Assembly (NCBI RefSeq): GCF_001625305.1
Contig: NW_017804409.1
Location: 328,019-392,018 of the forward strand
DNA from: Branchiostoma belcheri
Taxonomy: Eukaryota > Chordata > Leptocardii > Amphioxiformes > Branchiostomatidae
DNA: 64,000 nt
Direction: 5' to 3'
Shown here: piece by piece, positions 45,114-57,387 of the stretch
How positions within the stretch are numbered: position 1 is the first letter of the stretch
How the letters are laid out: each line of letters starts with the position of its first letter
Program-made: the position numbers and the translations under genes
Notes under the pieces: generated by a model
Seen by the model: the letters and a program-made list of their open reading frames with translations, nothing else
Told to the model about the DNA's origin: nothing
Databases searched by the model: none

Positions 45114-45439
45114 GGCCACACCAATTTAATTTCTTGGTTAACGGATTCGCCCTCTTCATTTTTTTCTGATTTACAAAAAAAAAAAAACAGAATCATCTGC
45201 AAAATGCTCATATTATGCCCTGAACAGTTGAAAACAGTCATTTTCTTTCTAGTTGTTACAGTTATTCCATCTTTCAATGCATTTGAACCAGCCTGGTGTG
45301 TTGACTTCATGGCTCCTATCGTACCATTTTGGGCCATCATAGGATGCATAGGCCTGTTTGTATTTTATTTTTTTCGCCCGCCCGCTCCATTATTTTTCTA
45401 GAAAAATCCGTTAACCAAGAAATTAAATTGGTGTGGTCT
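45114..45439. mobile_element. GGCC-type MITE, GGCCACACCAATTTAATT subfamily
   Basis: 35-bp inverted ends: GGCCACACCAATTTAATTTC then TTGGTTAACGGATT. Flanks are TTA on the left and TCA on the right, so the target duplication has decayed. The interior lacks the TGGATGACATC motif of the other members. Confidence 0.75.
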
Positions 45440-45710
45440 CATCTGTATTATTTGTATGTCCTTAGAGTTTTGTATCATTTTATGATGTGTTGTATTTTAT
45501 GGGTTCTTTTTTTACCTGAAATAAAGAATAAAGAAATCAATAATTTCCTTGGGGTAAAGTAATAAAAGGACGGGAACTGACAGAAATAGGCGCGTGTGAT
45601 GGAGCTAATGCCTAAAGACACGGAACCTCTTCGAAACATAAATTACATATGCAACCAGTATAGTTTAAAAACTGCGTGTACATGTACTTTAGGGTAGGTT
45701 AATTTATAAA

Positions 45711-45763
45711 ATACAATACAATACAATACAATACAATACAATACAATACAATACAATACAATA
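45711..45763 (+). repeat. (AATAC)n microsatellite
   Basis: Eleven near-perfect ATACA units, running directly into a GA-rich tract. Confidence 0.95.
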
Positions 45764-46240
45764 GAAAGAGGGAGAGAGACCGAGAGACAGAGAGAGACCG
45801 AGACCGAGAGAGAGAGAGAGACAGAGAGAGAGGCCGAGAGAGAGAGAGAGAGAGAGAGACCGAGAGAGAGGCCGAGAGACGAGTGAGAGGCGGAGAGAGA
45901 CAGAAAGAGAGAGAAAGAGACGTACAGAGAGAGAGAGACAGAGACAGAAACACACACACAGACCGAGTGAGAGAGAGAAAGAGAGAGACAGAGAGAGAGA
46001 GAGAGGAGAGACCGTTAACAAAAATGATACCTCCAATTTTCATGGAGGTAATTGCACCGCCCCTAGAGCTCTCACCACTGACACGTACAAAATGGCTTAA
46101 ACAATGCCCTAGCTGTATATAGTATCCACATGGATAGTGTGGATAGAGAGAGAGAGAGAAACACGTTAAGAGAGACATGTACAGGGAGAGAGATGCGGAT
46201 GCGGAAATACACACGCACACACACACACACAGAGAGAGAG

Positions 46241-46302
<62 letters not shown>
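45764..46302 (+). repeat. GA microsatellites with two ACCGTTAACAAAAAT junctions
   Basis: GA-rich tracts at 45764-46012 and 46147-46302 each end ACCGTTAACAAAAAT. The first continues GATACCTCCAATTTTCATGGAGGTA (hairpin) and both continue CACCGCCCCT and CTCTCACCACTGACAC. It is therefore a duplicated unit of about 290 bp. The long Ser/Leu or Arg/Glu ORFs across it are artefacts. Confidence 0.8.
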
Positions 46303-46304
<2 letters not shown>

Positions 46305-46384
46305 TTAACAAAAATTCCACCGCCCCTCTCACCACTGACACATACAAAATGACTCAAACACTGCCCTAGCTATATATAGTATCC

Positions 46385-47045
46385 ACATGTGTACTGTGAG
46401 CGTCGATACCTCACACACAGCTCGCACGGTGGGAGGGAACATGCCCGGAAAGCTGCACCATGATTAGGGTCTCAGGATTTAGTGTGGGAGTCAGACGCAC
46501 CGCCGTAAAATCTTGCTAAGAAATAAGACCACCGAGAACTAGTCACCCAAGATCGACACTATCCGCAGATTCAGGCCTAACTAATATTACTTCGCCGAGT
46601 GCACTTCGTCGATAACGGGTTTGACAAGGTATTAATGAGATATGTTGAGCTGCACGCCGAGTGACATTAAAAGCATTGGGCAGTGCCATTAATACTGATC
46701 CTCTGACTTGGCTCGCCAATCGCCTCGTGTACCGGGGACGTATTTTACTCCCAAAGTGCGTTTGCCTGATAACCGTCTCGTGATTTAGGTGAGAGAAACA
46801 CAGACGTCAGTTGGATTTAGGGGGAACGGCTCTAAACCGTAATTAGACTTACCGGGATTTATCACATAACGTTGTTGGGGAGAATGGAAAGGGCACGACT
46901 CAAGGCATCAGAATACTTCGCTGAACAAAACGTATTTGGTGACTGTCCACTGTTGTGCGAAGGAAAGGACACGACTCAAGGCATCAGAATACTTTGCTGG
47001 ACAAAATTGATTCGGGGACTGTCCACTGTTTTGCGACGGTCCAAA
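46385..47045. other. Intergenic with a short direct repeat
   Basis: GGRCACGACTCAAGGCATCAGAATACTT occurs at about 46890 and 46966, a 76-bp tandem duplication. No gene seen. Confidence 0.4.
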
Positions 47046-47047
47046 TA

Positions 47048-47315
47048 CAAATCAAATATACAGAACTTTATCGACACAACAAAAGTGCAGCGACTTTCCT
47101 AAGGTCTAAAATTACATGTAGAGATACAGACAAATACATGGGTACAACGAAATTAACTTACGTCAACGTATAGTCTACTTGTTCTAAGGTTCAAACATTC
47201 TTTGATATATTTACCTATTTGTACACAATAAAGTTTATTACCTTCTAGGATGAAATTAAATTTATCTATAGTATGAAATGTAACAAATTCTGTTGAGCAA
47301 GCGGAGAGAAGGATA
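47048..47315 (-). mobile_element. LINE tail, CTTTATYGACACAACAAAA family, copy 1
   Basis: The minus strand ends as in 55850-56380, including STEFVTFHxxDKFNFILEGN and IGKYIKECLNLRTS, followed by an AT-rich 3' UTR. Truncated. Confidence 0.7.
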
Positions 47316-47623
47316 TATATATTCATACATATAAGTCTCATTTACCAAATGTACATGTACAAGGCAACTTCTAGGTGTAACCATCTAAGATGGCGGCCAT
47401 AATCACGTGACCGCAAATACCCTATAGATCACAAAAGTACAAAATTCATTAGCTTCATAAACCCTGTGGTAATACGTCACTTAGTAAAATTTGATACAGT
47501 TAAGATTTCGTGTCTTGTGAGAAGCTGATAAAGTTGAGAGCCAGTAAAACTGATCATTCGAGATGGTTTATCTATTCCACTTTATACCATCACAATCGAT
47601 ATCGATTGGATCCCTGTGTGTCC

Positions 47624-47999
47624 TTACAGGCATCCAATGCGATTTCAGGGCAGCAAAACTGGAAATATTCTGAATAAGGCAATCTTTGTGATATTGACAC
47701 ATACTGCTTCACATAAGCACATTTAAATCAGCATTACATACTTTTGGCATTTTATTAAAACTGCAGAAACAAGCCCTAAGAGGAGTCCTTTATTTTCTGG
47801 GCGGTACCCTAAAAATTAGCCCAGGGCCCTTCCAGTAACCATTTTCCGTCGGTATGTTGGGATTTTTTGGTCCATGAGGGTCATTATACACTGGTATAGT
47901 GTGGTTTCAACTCAGTATGTAGATAAATAACTAGAACATTGGCTTAGCTTTGAAAAATTCGTTTTCTAAGCCCTAAAACTACACTGGATTCCTTTAAAC
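47624..47999. mobile_element. MITE, TTTAAAGGCATCCAATGC family, copy 4
   Basis: CAGGCATCCAATGCGATTTC at the left and CACTGGATTCCTTTAAA at the right; the interior closely matches 32155-32526. Confidence 0.8.
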
Positions 48000-48051
48000 C
48001 TACATGGTTCACACTAATGCTGATACACAGAAAGGACCGTTTCTTTGCGTG

Positions 48052-48292
48052 TTTTTTTTTATATTCCGAAACATGTAATCACAAGACGTGGTGACGGCAC
48101 ACTCAAGTTTTTTCAACTTATATTAATGCCGCCACCAACACAGGGACAGTACAATACTCATTTACACCTGAGCGAAGTGAGGAAAGTCGTGCAAAGTGCC
48201 TTTCCCAAGGGCACAAGATCGGTGGCATGTCAGGACTCGAACCCGGGGCCTCTGGTTCCGAGTCGAGAACGCTGCCGCTACGCCACACGACC
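48052..48292 (-). mobile_element. tRNA-derived SINE (family S1), copy 5
   Basis: A minus-strand copy with head CGTGTGGCGTAGCGGCAGCG, B box GGGTTCGAGTCCTG and the shared body; tail is A-rich. Confidence 0.85.
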
Positions 48293-48510
48293 ACACAATG
48301 CGTGTGTTAATCTGAAACTATAAACTATTCATTCTGGTGTATGTATAGCGGGGATTACCAGGGTCCAGCTATTCGGTATAGGTTTATAGGTTAATGATAA
48401 TAGTTACTAAAATATGGAGGACAAGTGACAAGGTGATTGTGCTTGAATACAAATTACTCAGTTGACGAGTCTCTCTCAAATTCGCGTAAAATTGTAAAAC
48501 AAATGCTCCT

Positions 48511-48770
48511 GCAGTTCCAGAACAAGCCGCTAGGGGACCCAAACTTATGTCACTTCTTTCCTATCTCAAAAGCTATCTGCCATCCAAAATTCGTGACCCT
48601 AGCATGTCCAGATCACGAGATATCAAAACCGGAGTTTTGCTGCAGTACCTAGAAAAGCCGCCAGGGAGCCCAAAATCTAATCATTTCTAGCTCTCATGAA
48701 GACCTGCCCACCTACCAAGTTTCATTCCAATCCATCCACTGCTTCTCGATTTATCTCGCTAAACCACACA

Positions 48771-48809
<39 letters not shown>

Positions 48810-48852
48810 ACAGACAAACGCTACTGAAAACATAACCTTCTTGGCGAAGGTA
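48511..48852 (+). mobile_element. Non-autonomous repeat ending ACCTTCTTGGCGAAGGTAA, copy 2
   Basis: Same architecture as 18345-18685: two AAGCCGCYAGGG half-units, an (AC)n tract at 48770-48805, and the terminal AACATAACCTTCTTGGCGAA palindrome. Confidence 0.75.
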
Positions 48853-49214
48853 ACAAGAGAGGCCTGATAATGGTATGGTTAGAATACACCTAGTTGGATT
48901 TTCTGGAAAACCTGGTGAAAATTTGGTAGTACTTGGCACCCTTGGCTTGCGAACCATTTATGATATGAATAGTATATGAAATATGTAATCTTAAGAAAAA
49001 AATATATTCTCCTTGGATTGTCTTGTAGCTTTGATGAGGGGAGGGGGGTCAACTGAGGTATATCTGCAAGTAGATGAGTTTACGTGCGGGAACTTGTGCA
49101 AGTATATGTTACTTGCGCCATCTAGCGACATTAGCAGGAACTTGAGAGTCAGTCTTGAGAGAAACGGGCTGGAGAGTTTTCGATGGGACTTGACTACTGA
49201 TTGCCATTAAACCA
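48853..49214. other. Intergenic, nothing recognised
   Basis: A 65-codon plus-strand frame at 49013-49210 has no recognised motif. Confidence 0.3.
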
Positions 49215-49605
49215 TTGCTACATTGCACCGATCAACTTGTTACACCTAGCCATTGACATCTAACTCTAGACATTGTTTAAAGCTATCTAATGACAATGTC
49301 CCTACTGTACTTGGTGACAGCGAATTCCACTCTGCGATAGTTCTAGGCAAGAATGAATTATTGAACACCCCAATCCTTGGTTAATAACCCTGATACTTAA
49401 AGGCATGGCTATTTCTTGTTCTCTTCTGGGCTGGTATTAGGTACTTAGTAGTTGGGACATCCACCAGTTTATTAGTCATTTTGTACATCATGCACAGTAT
49501 GGACATTTTTCTTTCGTCTTCCAGTGAGACCCACTGTAGGTTTCTTTTCATTGCCGTGACACTAGCACCTCTTTCATAGTTGTTCATTGCACTTCATGTT
49601 CCAGT
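49215..49605 (-). mobile_element. LINE C-terminal fragment and tail
   Basis: The minus frame reads NNYERGASVTAMKRNLQW, LVDVPTTKYLIPAQKRTRNS and HAFKYQGY, then stops where other copies continue, so this copy is disrupted. Same family as 9280-9615 and 39754-40080. Confidence 0.8.
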
Positions 49606-49872
49606 TGGATGCCCAGATCACCATGCATTTGTGTAGAATCAAGTGATTCATTATGTAGTGATTAGGGGGTATGTAGTAATTACCCCCATCGATATCCTGT
49701 CCTTCCTATCCCAATTAGTTCTGGTTCTTGTCTTCTTTAATTTAACACTTTTCATATCCTTGTACTACTCTCATGTCTTCTACTAAGTCCATGATCCTTC
49801 TTCCTATATTGCTATGATGTGGTACCCTGTCATAAGCCGCTGATCTAAAATGTCAGAATCGCCTCTAAACTG

Positions 49873-50162
49873 TAGTCTCCACCAGACTTCTTTTGCGGGG
49901 TGAATAAATCGTAGAAATCGGCCTAAAAAGGGTATTAATTGGCGAGAGAAGGTAGCCGGCCAGAGAAGCTCCATTTCCCCGCCTTGTTCGGTAGATGAGG
50001 GGATTACTTTTATGCCTTTTCATCGTAGCGACATGTCACAGACTTCTCGGAGGGGAAATGGAGCTTCTCTGGCCGGCTATCTTCTCTGGCCAATTTTTAA
50101 TACTCTTTTTAGGCCAATTTCTACGATTTATTCACACCGCAAAAGAAGTCTGATGGAGACTA
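49873..50162. mobile_element. MITE, TAGCCTCTACCAGGC family, copy 3
   Basis: Arms of about 120 bp are inverted copies, through AAATCGTAGAAATYGGCCTA and GGCCAGAGAAGCTCCATTTC, around a GATGAGGGGATTAC centre. The longest arms in the family here. Confidence 0.8.
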
Positions 50163-50164
50163 TC

Positions 50165-51590
50165 TAAACTGCCCTTTAAAGGCCTCCCATGCAAAACTGG
50201 ACTTATAAAGTCAATTTTCTGGTAATTCTGTTACTGTAGTAAGTTGAATCAACCCTATATAAAGAGTAGGGGACCTTACTTACATGTACAAAACTGGTGT
50301 GTTACGCCTAAAGACTGTTTACGGGTTATGCGAAACAAACAAACAAACAAACAAAACAAACATAGCATACTGATATCTGTGAGGCAAAAATGCGATGACG
50401 CTAACGGAAGAAAAACGGTTGTTGCTTGTGTCTTATCGCAGGTTTGTTCTAGCTATTAATTATTGGTGGTACCAAAAAACAAACTCCCCACATAGCTTGT
50501 TTTGTTGACTATTTCACGTGCTTCTAATAAGATGAAATGATGGCGAAGATGTGCTGAGTAAGAAGTTGCAGAGCAGTAAATGTTAATACTTATATCTGTT
50601 CCGACTCATGCATATGGACACTAACCAAACCACTATCCAAGAAATTAGACCTTCCCTGGCAGTTTTAGCCGTGCCCTGTTCTATTAGAACATACACGTGC
50701 TCCATTTCTTCTTCTCAATTCACTCCCAACGTTGCGGCAGTGTTTCAAAGTCTCAGCCCGTTTCTTTGAAGGCATCCCCCAACAACACAGTTACATGTAC
50801 GCGAGGCAGAATATATAACAAATCACCAATAGAATACACGCACACTTGCCCTGGTATCTTGGGATATTTCCATCCAAATATTCAATTGAGCAACCTAAAC
50901 GAGAGGCATCATTCTGTATGACGCCCTCGCGGTGATATAATGTGAAGTTATGCCTGCGCCACCACATGTCCAATTATTTAGACTAAATAATGTTCAGATG
51001 ACGCCATCTTGACTCGTAATATATCGCCCCTTAGAAACCAATTTACAGAGAGAAAGAAACATGTGTCACACCCGTCTTCATCCTAGCGGACCCACGCAAC
51101 AACATACAAGATATATCATCCTTTGTGCTTTACAAGACGAATAAATAAATGATGTATATCAACGAAGATGAATGCCTCCCTTCTTCGCCGTTTCTTTGGC
51201 AAGAACCACACATACACATGAGATACTTCTATACAATTGCAAAGAGAGGGCAGATCTTTATAATCTTTATAATGTTCCCCTTCTTCATACATCTAAGCTG
51301 TACAGATACATTTAATAATGAGCTTCTATATTGAAACATGCCTGTTCTTACCTTTTTTCCATTACTAAGAAACGAGAAGAAACCGAATTTACTTAATTTA
51401 TCTAATTGTTGTTACTTGACGATGTATATATTTAACGTTACCTGTATTCCATCCCTTTGTTGTGACCTGTACTTAACCCAGTGGGTATATATGTACAATT
51501 CTATTTATTTTTATTTTACTTTCCGTCATTTTTATACAGGGTGGCCATTAAGTGATTACACTTTTTTTCTGGGGGCCCTGTTTTACACAA
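50165..51590. other. Intergenic with one LINE-tail trace
   Basis: At 50289-50360 AAAACTGGTGTGTTACGCC...GGTTATGCG then (AAAC)n resembles the 3' end of the 39754-40080 LINE. No gene seen elsewhere. Confidence 0.35.
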
Positions 51591-51599
51591 CAAAACACA

Positions 51600-51680
51600 A
51601 CAGTCACATACAAACAGTAAAATAGGGATACAATAAATAATGATAATGGCAATACAATAAAGGTCTTCATTCATTCTATA
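51600..51680 (-). mobile_element. LINE 3' tail with ATTC repeat
   Basis: The minus strand reads AGAATGAATGAAGACCTTTA then TTGTATTG; like the tail at 44078-44150. Confidence 0.45.
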
Positions 51681-51924
51681 CGTGAAAACAGAAGGATAGA
51701 AGCATACGGGTGGAGTTTGTACGGGCTGCCCTCGATCACCTCAACTCTCCCATTTCCTCTGAGGTAATTAAACAGTCGAGGCGTGTGATCAGTCTAGTCA
51801 GCATCACGGCAGACCAGCGGCAAATAGAACCCCCCTAGGGAGATATGTGTGACCTCTGTGCGAACGGGGGACGACGAGAAACTTTTACCGGGTGACAGGT
51901 CAAGGCCAGGTCCAAGTGGCTATT

Positions 51925-52405
51925 GGGTATTTAATTTAATTTAATTTAATTTAATTCAATTCTTTATTAACATACCAGACATAACAGACAAACATGGCAT
52001 ACAATGTTGCCTGAATGGCGTCGATATTTACATATTCACAAAGTATTAAAATATCATATATTTACAAAAACTATAAAACAGTACAGTAAGTGTACAATCT
52101 AGATATCTACAAGCTCCAATTATCTTGTACCAGACTCTATCTGTGTAGTCTGGTTATAGAGTCTGATTGACTGGTGAATTGAAGGAAGGAGTTCAGTAGT
52201 CTTTTTGTTCTGGGGGGGGGGGTGGATAGAGATAGTGTTTTTGTTCCTGAGTGAGCGACCGGTAGCTGTAGATCTGGAGAGAGGGACAAGGTCATGTAGG
52301 GGATGGTCTTCTCGTAGCATCTGTGTGAAGAGTTGGAAGGATGAGACGTCCGGGCTGTTTAGTGCACCCTATTTTCGTAATAACCGCGCCGTGAGCAATG
52401 TGTGA
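51925..52405 (-). mobile_element. LINE tail with (TTTAA)n
   Basis: The minus frame reads LREDHPLHDLVPLSRSTATG then RSLRNKNTISIHPP, a LINE C-terminus, then in the next frame LLPSIHQSIRLYN, then AATAAAGAATTGAATTAAAT into a TTTAA microsatellite at 51929-51958. It carries one frameshift around the G-run at 52213. Confidence 0.65.
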
Positions 52406-52409
52406 AGAC

Positions 52410-53150
52410 TGAGAGAGAATTAGATTGAACCATTGGATGATTTCCGTTTCCGTGTGTTGCTGACTACCTTTGATTCTATGTGTTGAGCAAACACACTCAT
52501 TATGAGTATTTGAGAGTGGACTTCTTAATAGTTAGTGACTGTGCGTTACGTCAACAAGGATGCAAACTTGATGCTTTGGTAGAAACATTAACTGTATGAT
52601 TGTTTTGGAAATGATATGCATAAACATACGCACCTATAATTACAAATTATTTCCTGAAAAGAACAACCTTACCCCGAGTCCTAGCTGTTTGTCACACTAA
52701 AGACCTTTATAAAAACCTTTTTTAGAAAAGGAAATGGAAGTATTGATGAAATTTTAAGGAAAATAACCTGTATATACCTGTTCTAATGATATGGTCCGCC
52801 ATCTTGGATTTTGGCTAATGACGTCATCAAATTAGCATAAATTATGCCTATTTAATGATGAAATTTACATAAAATTATATGGGATGTTATCAATATTAGA
52901 AACCATGTGTAACTTGACATAAAACCCATAAAATTATATTGTTGAAACAAAAATTACTAAATTTAGCAAAAATTGCCTGTCAGAAACCCGTTGCCATGAC
53001 AACACAAAAATTATTATCATATTCCAATGATACAGAATTGTTGCCAACAATATTCTAGGAAAAATCACCAAGTTTGGCCGTTCTAGCCCTAGCCGTTCAG
53101 ACGCTATGTGACATCAAAGTTGGCGCGGGCACTTTTAGCCCCCCCCCCGG
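52410..53150. other. Intergenic, AT-rich
   Basis: No gene or repeat seen. One TGACGTCA near 52821. Confidence 0.3.
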
Positions 53151-53495
53151 TCTGGTTAGGGTTAAACATCCCATTCTTAGATATTAACAACCGTTCCGAT
53201 AGTGCTATTGTGTATCTGCTACTTAATGGATCACCTTTACTTTCATCTAAAGTCAACTCTCAAATACACAGCTATATCTCTCTGAAACTAAGCGATTTAA
53301 CAACTGATTTATACTTCTGTGTTCATTTATAATATTTTAACAGCTAAACTCTGTCCTCTTGTTACCTGTACGATACCCATGTTTTGTGATGTAATTTTTA
53401 TCTTATGTCTAGTGGTGACGTGAATATAAGCATGTTGCTTGAGTGCGTTACTACTATGTATTGTATTTTTGCATGTTGTAATAAAAAAAATGTCG
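53150..53495 (+). mobile_element. LINE 3' end, CATGTTGCTTGAGTGCGT family, copy 1
   Basis: A short coding end (SAIVYLLLNGSPLLSSKV, SYISLKLSDLTTDLYFC) precedes a 150-bp 3' UTR: GATACCCATGTTTTGTGRTG, GTCTAGTGGTGACGTGAATA, ending TAATAAAAAAAA. The 3' UTR recurs at 54095-54312. Confidence 0.6.
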
Positions 53496-53499
53496 ATGG

Positions 53500-54090
53500 A
53501 ATAAGGTCAGGGTTGGTACGGTGCATGCATCTCACGTACGGCGGACTTTTGATTCGTCACCAGCATACTTAGATTGGACTCCCCTGACGGCACAAGCGAT
53601 CAGAAACAACGTCAACATGATAATGCAAACTTGTGATGTGGTTCCGCTTATCAAGGCTGAAGCGCTTTAATTCGATTACATCTTCATTATACGGCGAGAC
53701 GTTCCGTGTGTGTTATCAATCAAAACTGACACCCGCTATAACTTCATCAGGAGTGGCTTTTGGAAAGTTTGGAGATTCGCGTGCGCCATAAAAGTTCATC
53801 ATTGCTTTCAATATGACTTGAGCGGCCCGAGTAATTGATATTTATGTCTGCAGCGCCGTCCTTGAGTCGTCAGTCTTTTAGAGACCGCGTTCTATGACTC
53901 CCAGGTGAGATACTCCTCTCCCAAAATTGCCATTTAGCGGGAAAAATAAGTATTGAACAAAGATGCTGTCCCACCTCGAGCAAGGATGGGCCACAGAAGA
54001 TCTTAAAGAAAGTGGTAGGAAGGACATGTGTTAAATCTTTCTTGTTGTTTGAACCTTTAGACGGTTGGAAGTGTGAGCATTTGTTTGTGT
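53500..54090. other. Sequence between two LINE tails
   Basis: No gene or repeat recognised. Confidence 0.3.
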
Positions 54091-54094
54091 ATTA

Positions 54095-54312
54095 CACATG
54101 CTATAAACTAAGCAATTTAATAACTTATTCATACTTCTGTATTCATTTATAATATTTTAATAGCTAACTCTGTTCTCTTGTCACCTGGACGATACCCATG
54201 TTTTGTGGTGTAATTTTTATTTTATGTCTAGTGGTGACGTGAATATAAGCATGTTGCTTGAGTGCGTCACCACTATGTATTGTATTTTTGCATTTTGGAA
54301 ATAAAAGAAAAA
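54095..54312 (+). mobile_element. LINE 3' end, CATGTTGCTTGAGTGCGT family, copy 2
   Basis: Aligns along its length with 53300-53490, from ACTAAGCRATTTAAYAACT to the A-rich tail; truncated more severely at the 5' side. Confidence 0.65.
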
Positions 54313-54314
54313 AA

Positions 54315-55150
54315 ACTATGAAGAAGCCCAGGCGTGATTCTTTACAGGAATTCAGCCAAATTAATGCATTGCTTTTGTTTATTATTGTTTATTGTTTGTT
54401 TTGCACTCACAAGATAAAATGAAATATCACATTTAAAGATAAGTTGACATGCATGGGAGGGCCAGAAACCTGGAGGTTTATATATTACCCTTCCCAACAC
54501 TATAAGATTAAAAGTTACCATTGATACTGAATGAAACAAAATTTAAACGAAGAAGACAAAAATAACATGAAATAAACCAATTCGAATAACTAATGAAACA
54601 ATACAAATTATCCGTCTGAACAAATAAAGAAAGATCAAACTAATTAATAAAGCTAGTTATTACGAACATAAGTATTTTTTTATTTTATTTTGCCAGTTTG
54701 CACATGAAAATAAAAACAGTATGTAATGACTATGTACAACCAAATGTGCGGGAGAACCCAAGAAACCTAAGGGGTTTATCGAGTGGGTTCTCCTAAAATC
54801 CAATTGGTTTCTATGACCTCTTTCTGCTCACGTGTATTGTAAATAGGTGACAACGAAACAAACAAATTAACTCAAAATAGATACAAAATAATATAGAAAA
54901 ATGTAAGTACAAATGTAAATTATATGAGAAAGTGCTTTATAGTTAGTTTTCTACTTTTTTATTTCTTCCTCTCCGGCGCTGCATATATCTGAGTCCTGAC
55001 TCCCTTTGCGGCCCGCCTGTCGCCTGGAGAGTGAAGATGAAAAATGGGCCCGTCATTTTACGATCCTTACGGGAGGCTGGCGATGGTGCGGTGGATCTCC
55101 ATCGCGACCTATCGCGGCGAAGATGCGTTGTAGGGGACCCACCTGTATTT
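54315..55150. other. AT-rich intergenic stretch
   Basis: No gene or repeat recognised. A GGTTCTCC...GGAGAACC short inverted pair lies at 54750-54793. Confidence 0.3.
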
Positions 55151-55151
55151 C

Positions 55152-55727
55152 ACTTTGGCCTTGTTCATATAAAACCACCCGAACCGCGGTTCGGGTAACT
55201 CGCATTCCTCACATCTGGTCCACGTGCCATACATTCCTTTCAAACCGTGCCCGATCACGATTCTCCGAAACTACATTTATTGTTGTTTGATGAAAACACG
55301 CAAGGTAGCGTGTCATTATTGTCAGAGGTCAACGACCTGCTTGCTGGTGCCCCCCTCCCAGCGTACCTCGGCCTACTGCCGACGTAGTCCCGCCAGAGGC
55401 GGTGAAGCTCGTCCTAGAACGGACAAATTATTTGACCATTACTACTCTTTAAGTTGATGCAAAGTAAACTTTGGTATTCCATATAAATAAAGAAACATCA
55501 CCCCGTAATCCATGACCAGGTGAAGTCACATTGAAATCACATTGCGTTCAGACGCAAATCGCGATGCGGGGAAACCGATTCGAAACCACCTCTAGAAGTG
55601 GTTTGTCATCGAGGCGCTTTCAATGTGATTTGGACCTTTCAGATGGGGCCACTTGAAACCGGCTTCGGGGGAAACCACATGTAAAGCGCCTTCACTGACT
55701 TCATATGAACAGGGCCAAAGTATTGAG
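55152..55727. mobile_element. 576-bp MITE, TIR ACTTTGGCCYTGTTCATAT
   Basis: Inverted ends ACTTTGGCCTTGTTCATAT and TACTTTGGCCCTGTTCATATG. The interior has GAACCGCGGTTC and several AAACCACxTxxAAGTGGTTT-like inverted motifs. No long ORF. Single copy in this window. Confidence 0.7.
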
Positions 55728-55849
55728 CTCGTAATGGCCTTCTTCAGGGCTGCCTTTCGTAGCACTATAATGAAGAGCAACTGCGATGTCGACCCTGCGT
55801 TTCTTGATACGATCTGATGACCAAATAGAGGTGGATGATATAAGAAGAA

Positions 55850-56380
55850 GAACTTTATTGACACAACAAAAATACAGCGACTTTCGTAAGGTCTAAGACA
55901 TGTAGATATACAGACAAATATACATGGATACAACGAAAATACCCTACGTAAAAAACAATAGATGGGTCAGCTAATACTACTTGTTCTAAGGTCTAAACAT
56001 TCTTTGATATATTTACCTATTTGTACACAGTAAGGGTTATTACCTTCTAGGATGAAATTAAATTTATCTCTAGCATGAAATGTAACAAATTCTGTTGACC
56101 AAGCGGAGAGAAGGTTGAACAGCTTTGTGTGTTTATCGTTATATAGTGTACAATTCAAAATAAAATGTTGTTCGTCTTTAATATCATTGGGACAGAATGG
56201 ACAAAACGTCTGGTCGCGGGGGATTTTTTTTATATCTTCCTAGTTCTATATTCAATTTATGGCTAGAAATTCTCATTTTTGTAATCGATCTACGAACTTC
56301 AAAATTATGTATTTCAGAAAGGTATACGTAATTTCTTGATATGAAAATCCTGACGTCCCAAGCGTCCACATAGATCACCT
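55850..56380 (-). mobile_element. LINE C-terminus, CTTTATTGACACAACAAAA family, copy 2
   Basis: The minus strand encodes a zinc-knuckle-like CPF(C)...DEQHFILNCTLYNDK motif (split by a frameshift near 56220), then LFNLLSAWSTEFVTFHARDK and IGKYIKECLDLRTS, stop, and a 3' UTR ending in AATAAAG. Typical of L2/CR1-type C-termini. It shares its end with 47048-47315. Confidence 0.7.
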
Positions 56381-56384
56381 ACTA

Positions 56385-56835
56385 CGTCTTAACAAAGATT
56401 TATGGCACTTTTAAGTTTTCACAGGTAGACGTGCGGAAATTTCGGAGCCCAGGCCCATTTTTGTAGCTCCAATCTTATCCAACTGCGACACTTGCCCAAA
56501 TAACCATATCTCCAAAGACGCTGGCAATCCCTTTTAAAGCCCGGGTACCCCCACCACTTTGTTCCGAACTGTGAATAATAATCCTCGCCCCCAAGCCCCC
56601 CTCTTGAATAGGAAATTGATGACTGTAGTGATGATAACGACATTGGCAATTTGTTTTCACTGAGATGTTGTTATCATGTGTCTCGGTTCAACCCTCCTAA
56701 CCATCTGCTGAGATACAGGTAGATTCAACAATCCGTCACACCTCCGCTTTCATCAACCTCATCGCTCCACAAACATTAGACTATTTTTAGGAGAGGCCTG
56801 TAATAGTAGATTATTATGGCACACGCTTTATGTAC
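56385..56835. other. Intergenic, nothing recognised
   Basis: Short ORFs only. Confidence 0.3.
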
Positions 56836-56838
56836 TAA

Positions 56839-57387
56839 GGCCAAACCGACTTAATTCTATGGATGACATCCGAGTGCGCATTGATTTTCGCCTGTTCTCA
56901 AAAAAAGAAAAACAAGAAGCCATAGGTGACAATCCTCCGCGAAGTTTTATATTTTGCAACAAAAATAATCCCAAGCGTCAGCGTTTTGACTGCGAACACG
57001 AAAAAACAGCTCCTCACAACACTCCGTCCGGAGGTCCTGACCTCCTTCACGGAGTAAAAAAGATCACGTCCACCAAGGCTCTGGCCTGGCTCTAGGCCTG
57101 GGAAGTCCATGGTAGCTAGCGACAATACGGAGCCGGGCACCCAGGCTACCGAAGCTCCACGACTCACGTACAGTGCATGCCGATTCATACATTCTGCAAA
57201 AAGTCAGCATGTGCCGGCTTGTCGTATACGTCGCTATGTACTGCGGCCACAAATTCACAATACCAGCTTCGTATTGCTGTGGCTTAGTAGCATTTTTATT
57301 TTTGGCCGGAATTTTATTTATTAGCCCGCGCGCACTAGTTTGGGGGTCTTCAGAGGATGTCATCCATAAAATTAAGACGATGTGGCC
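56839..57387. mobile_element. GGCC-type MITE, GGCCAAACCGACTTAATT subfamily
   Basis: Inverted ends, TGGATGACATCC subterminal motif, TAA at 56836-56838 and 57388-57390. The interior segment 56992-57055 (GTCCGGAGGTCCTGACCTCC) recurs inverted at 59070-59132. Confidence 0.8.

Noticed and set aside
45643-46369. Several 80-175-codon ORFs
   Set aside because: Generated by GA and AATAC microsatellites.
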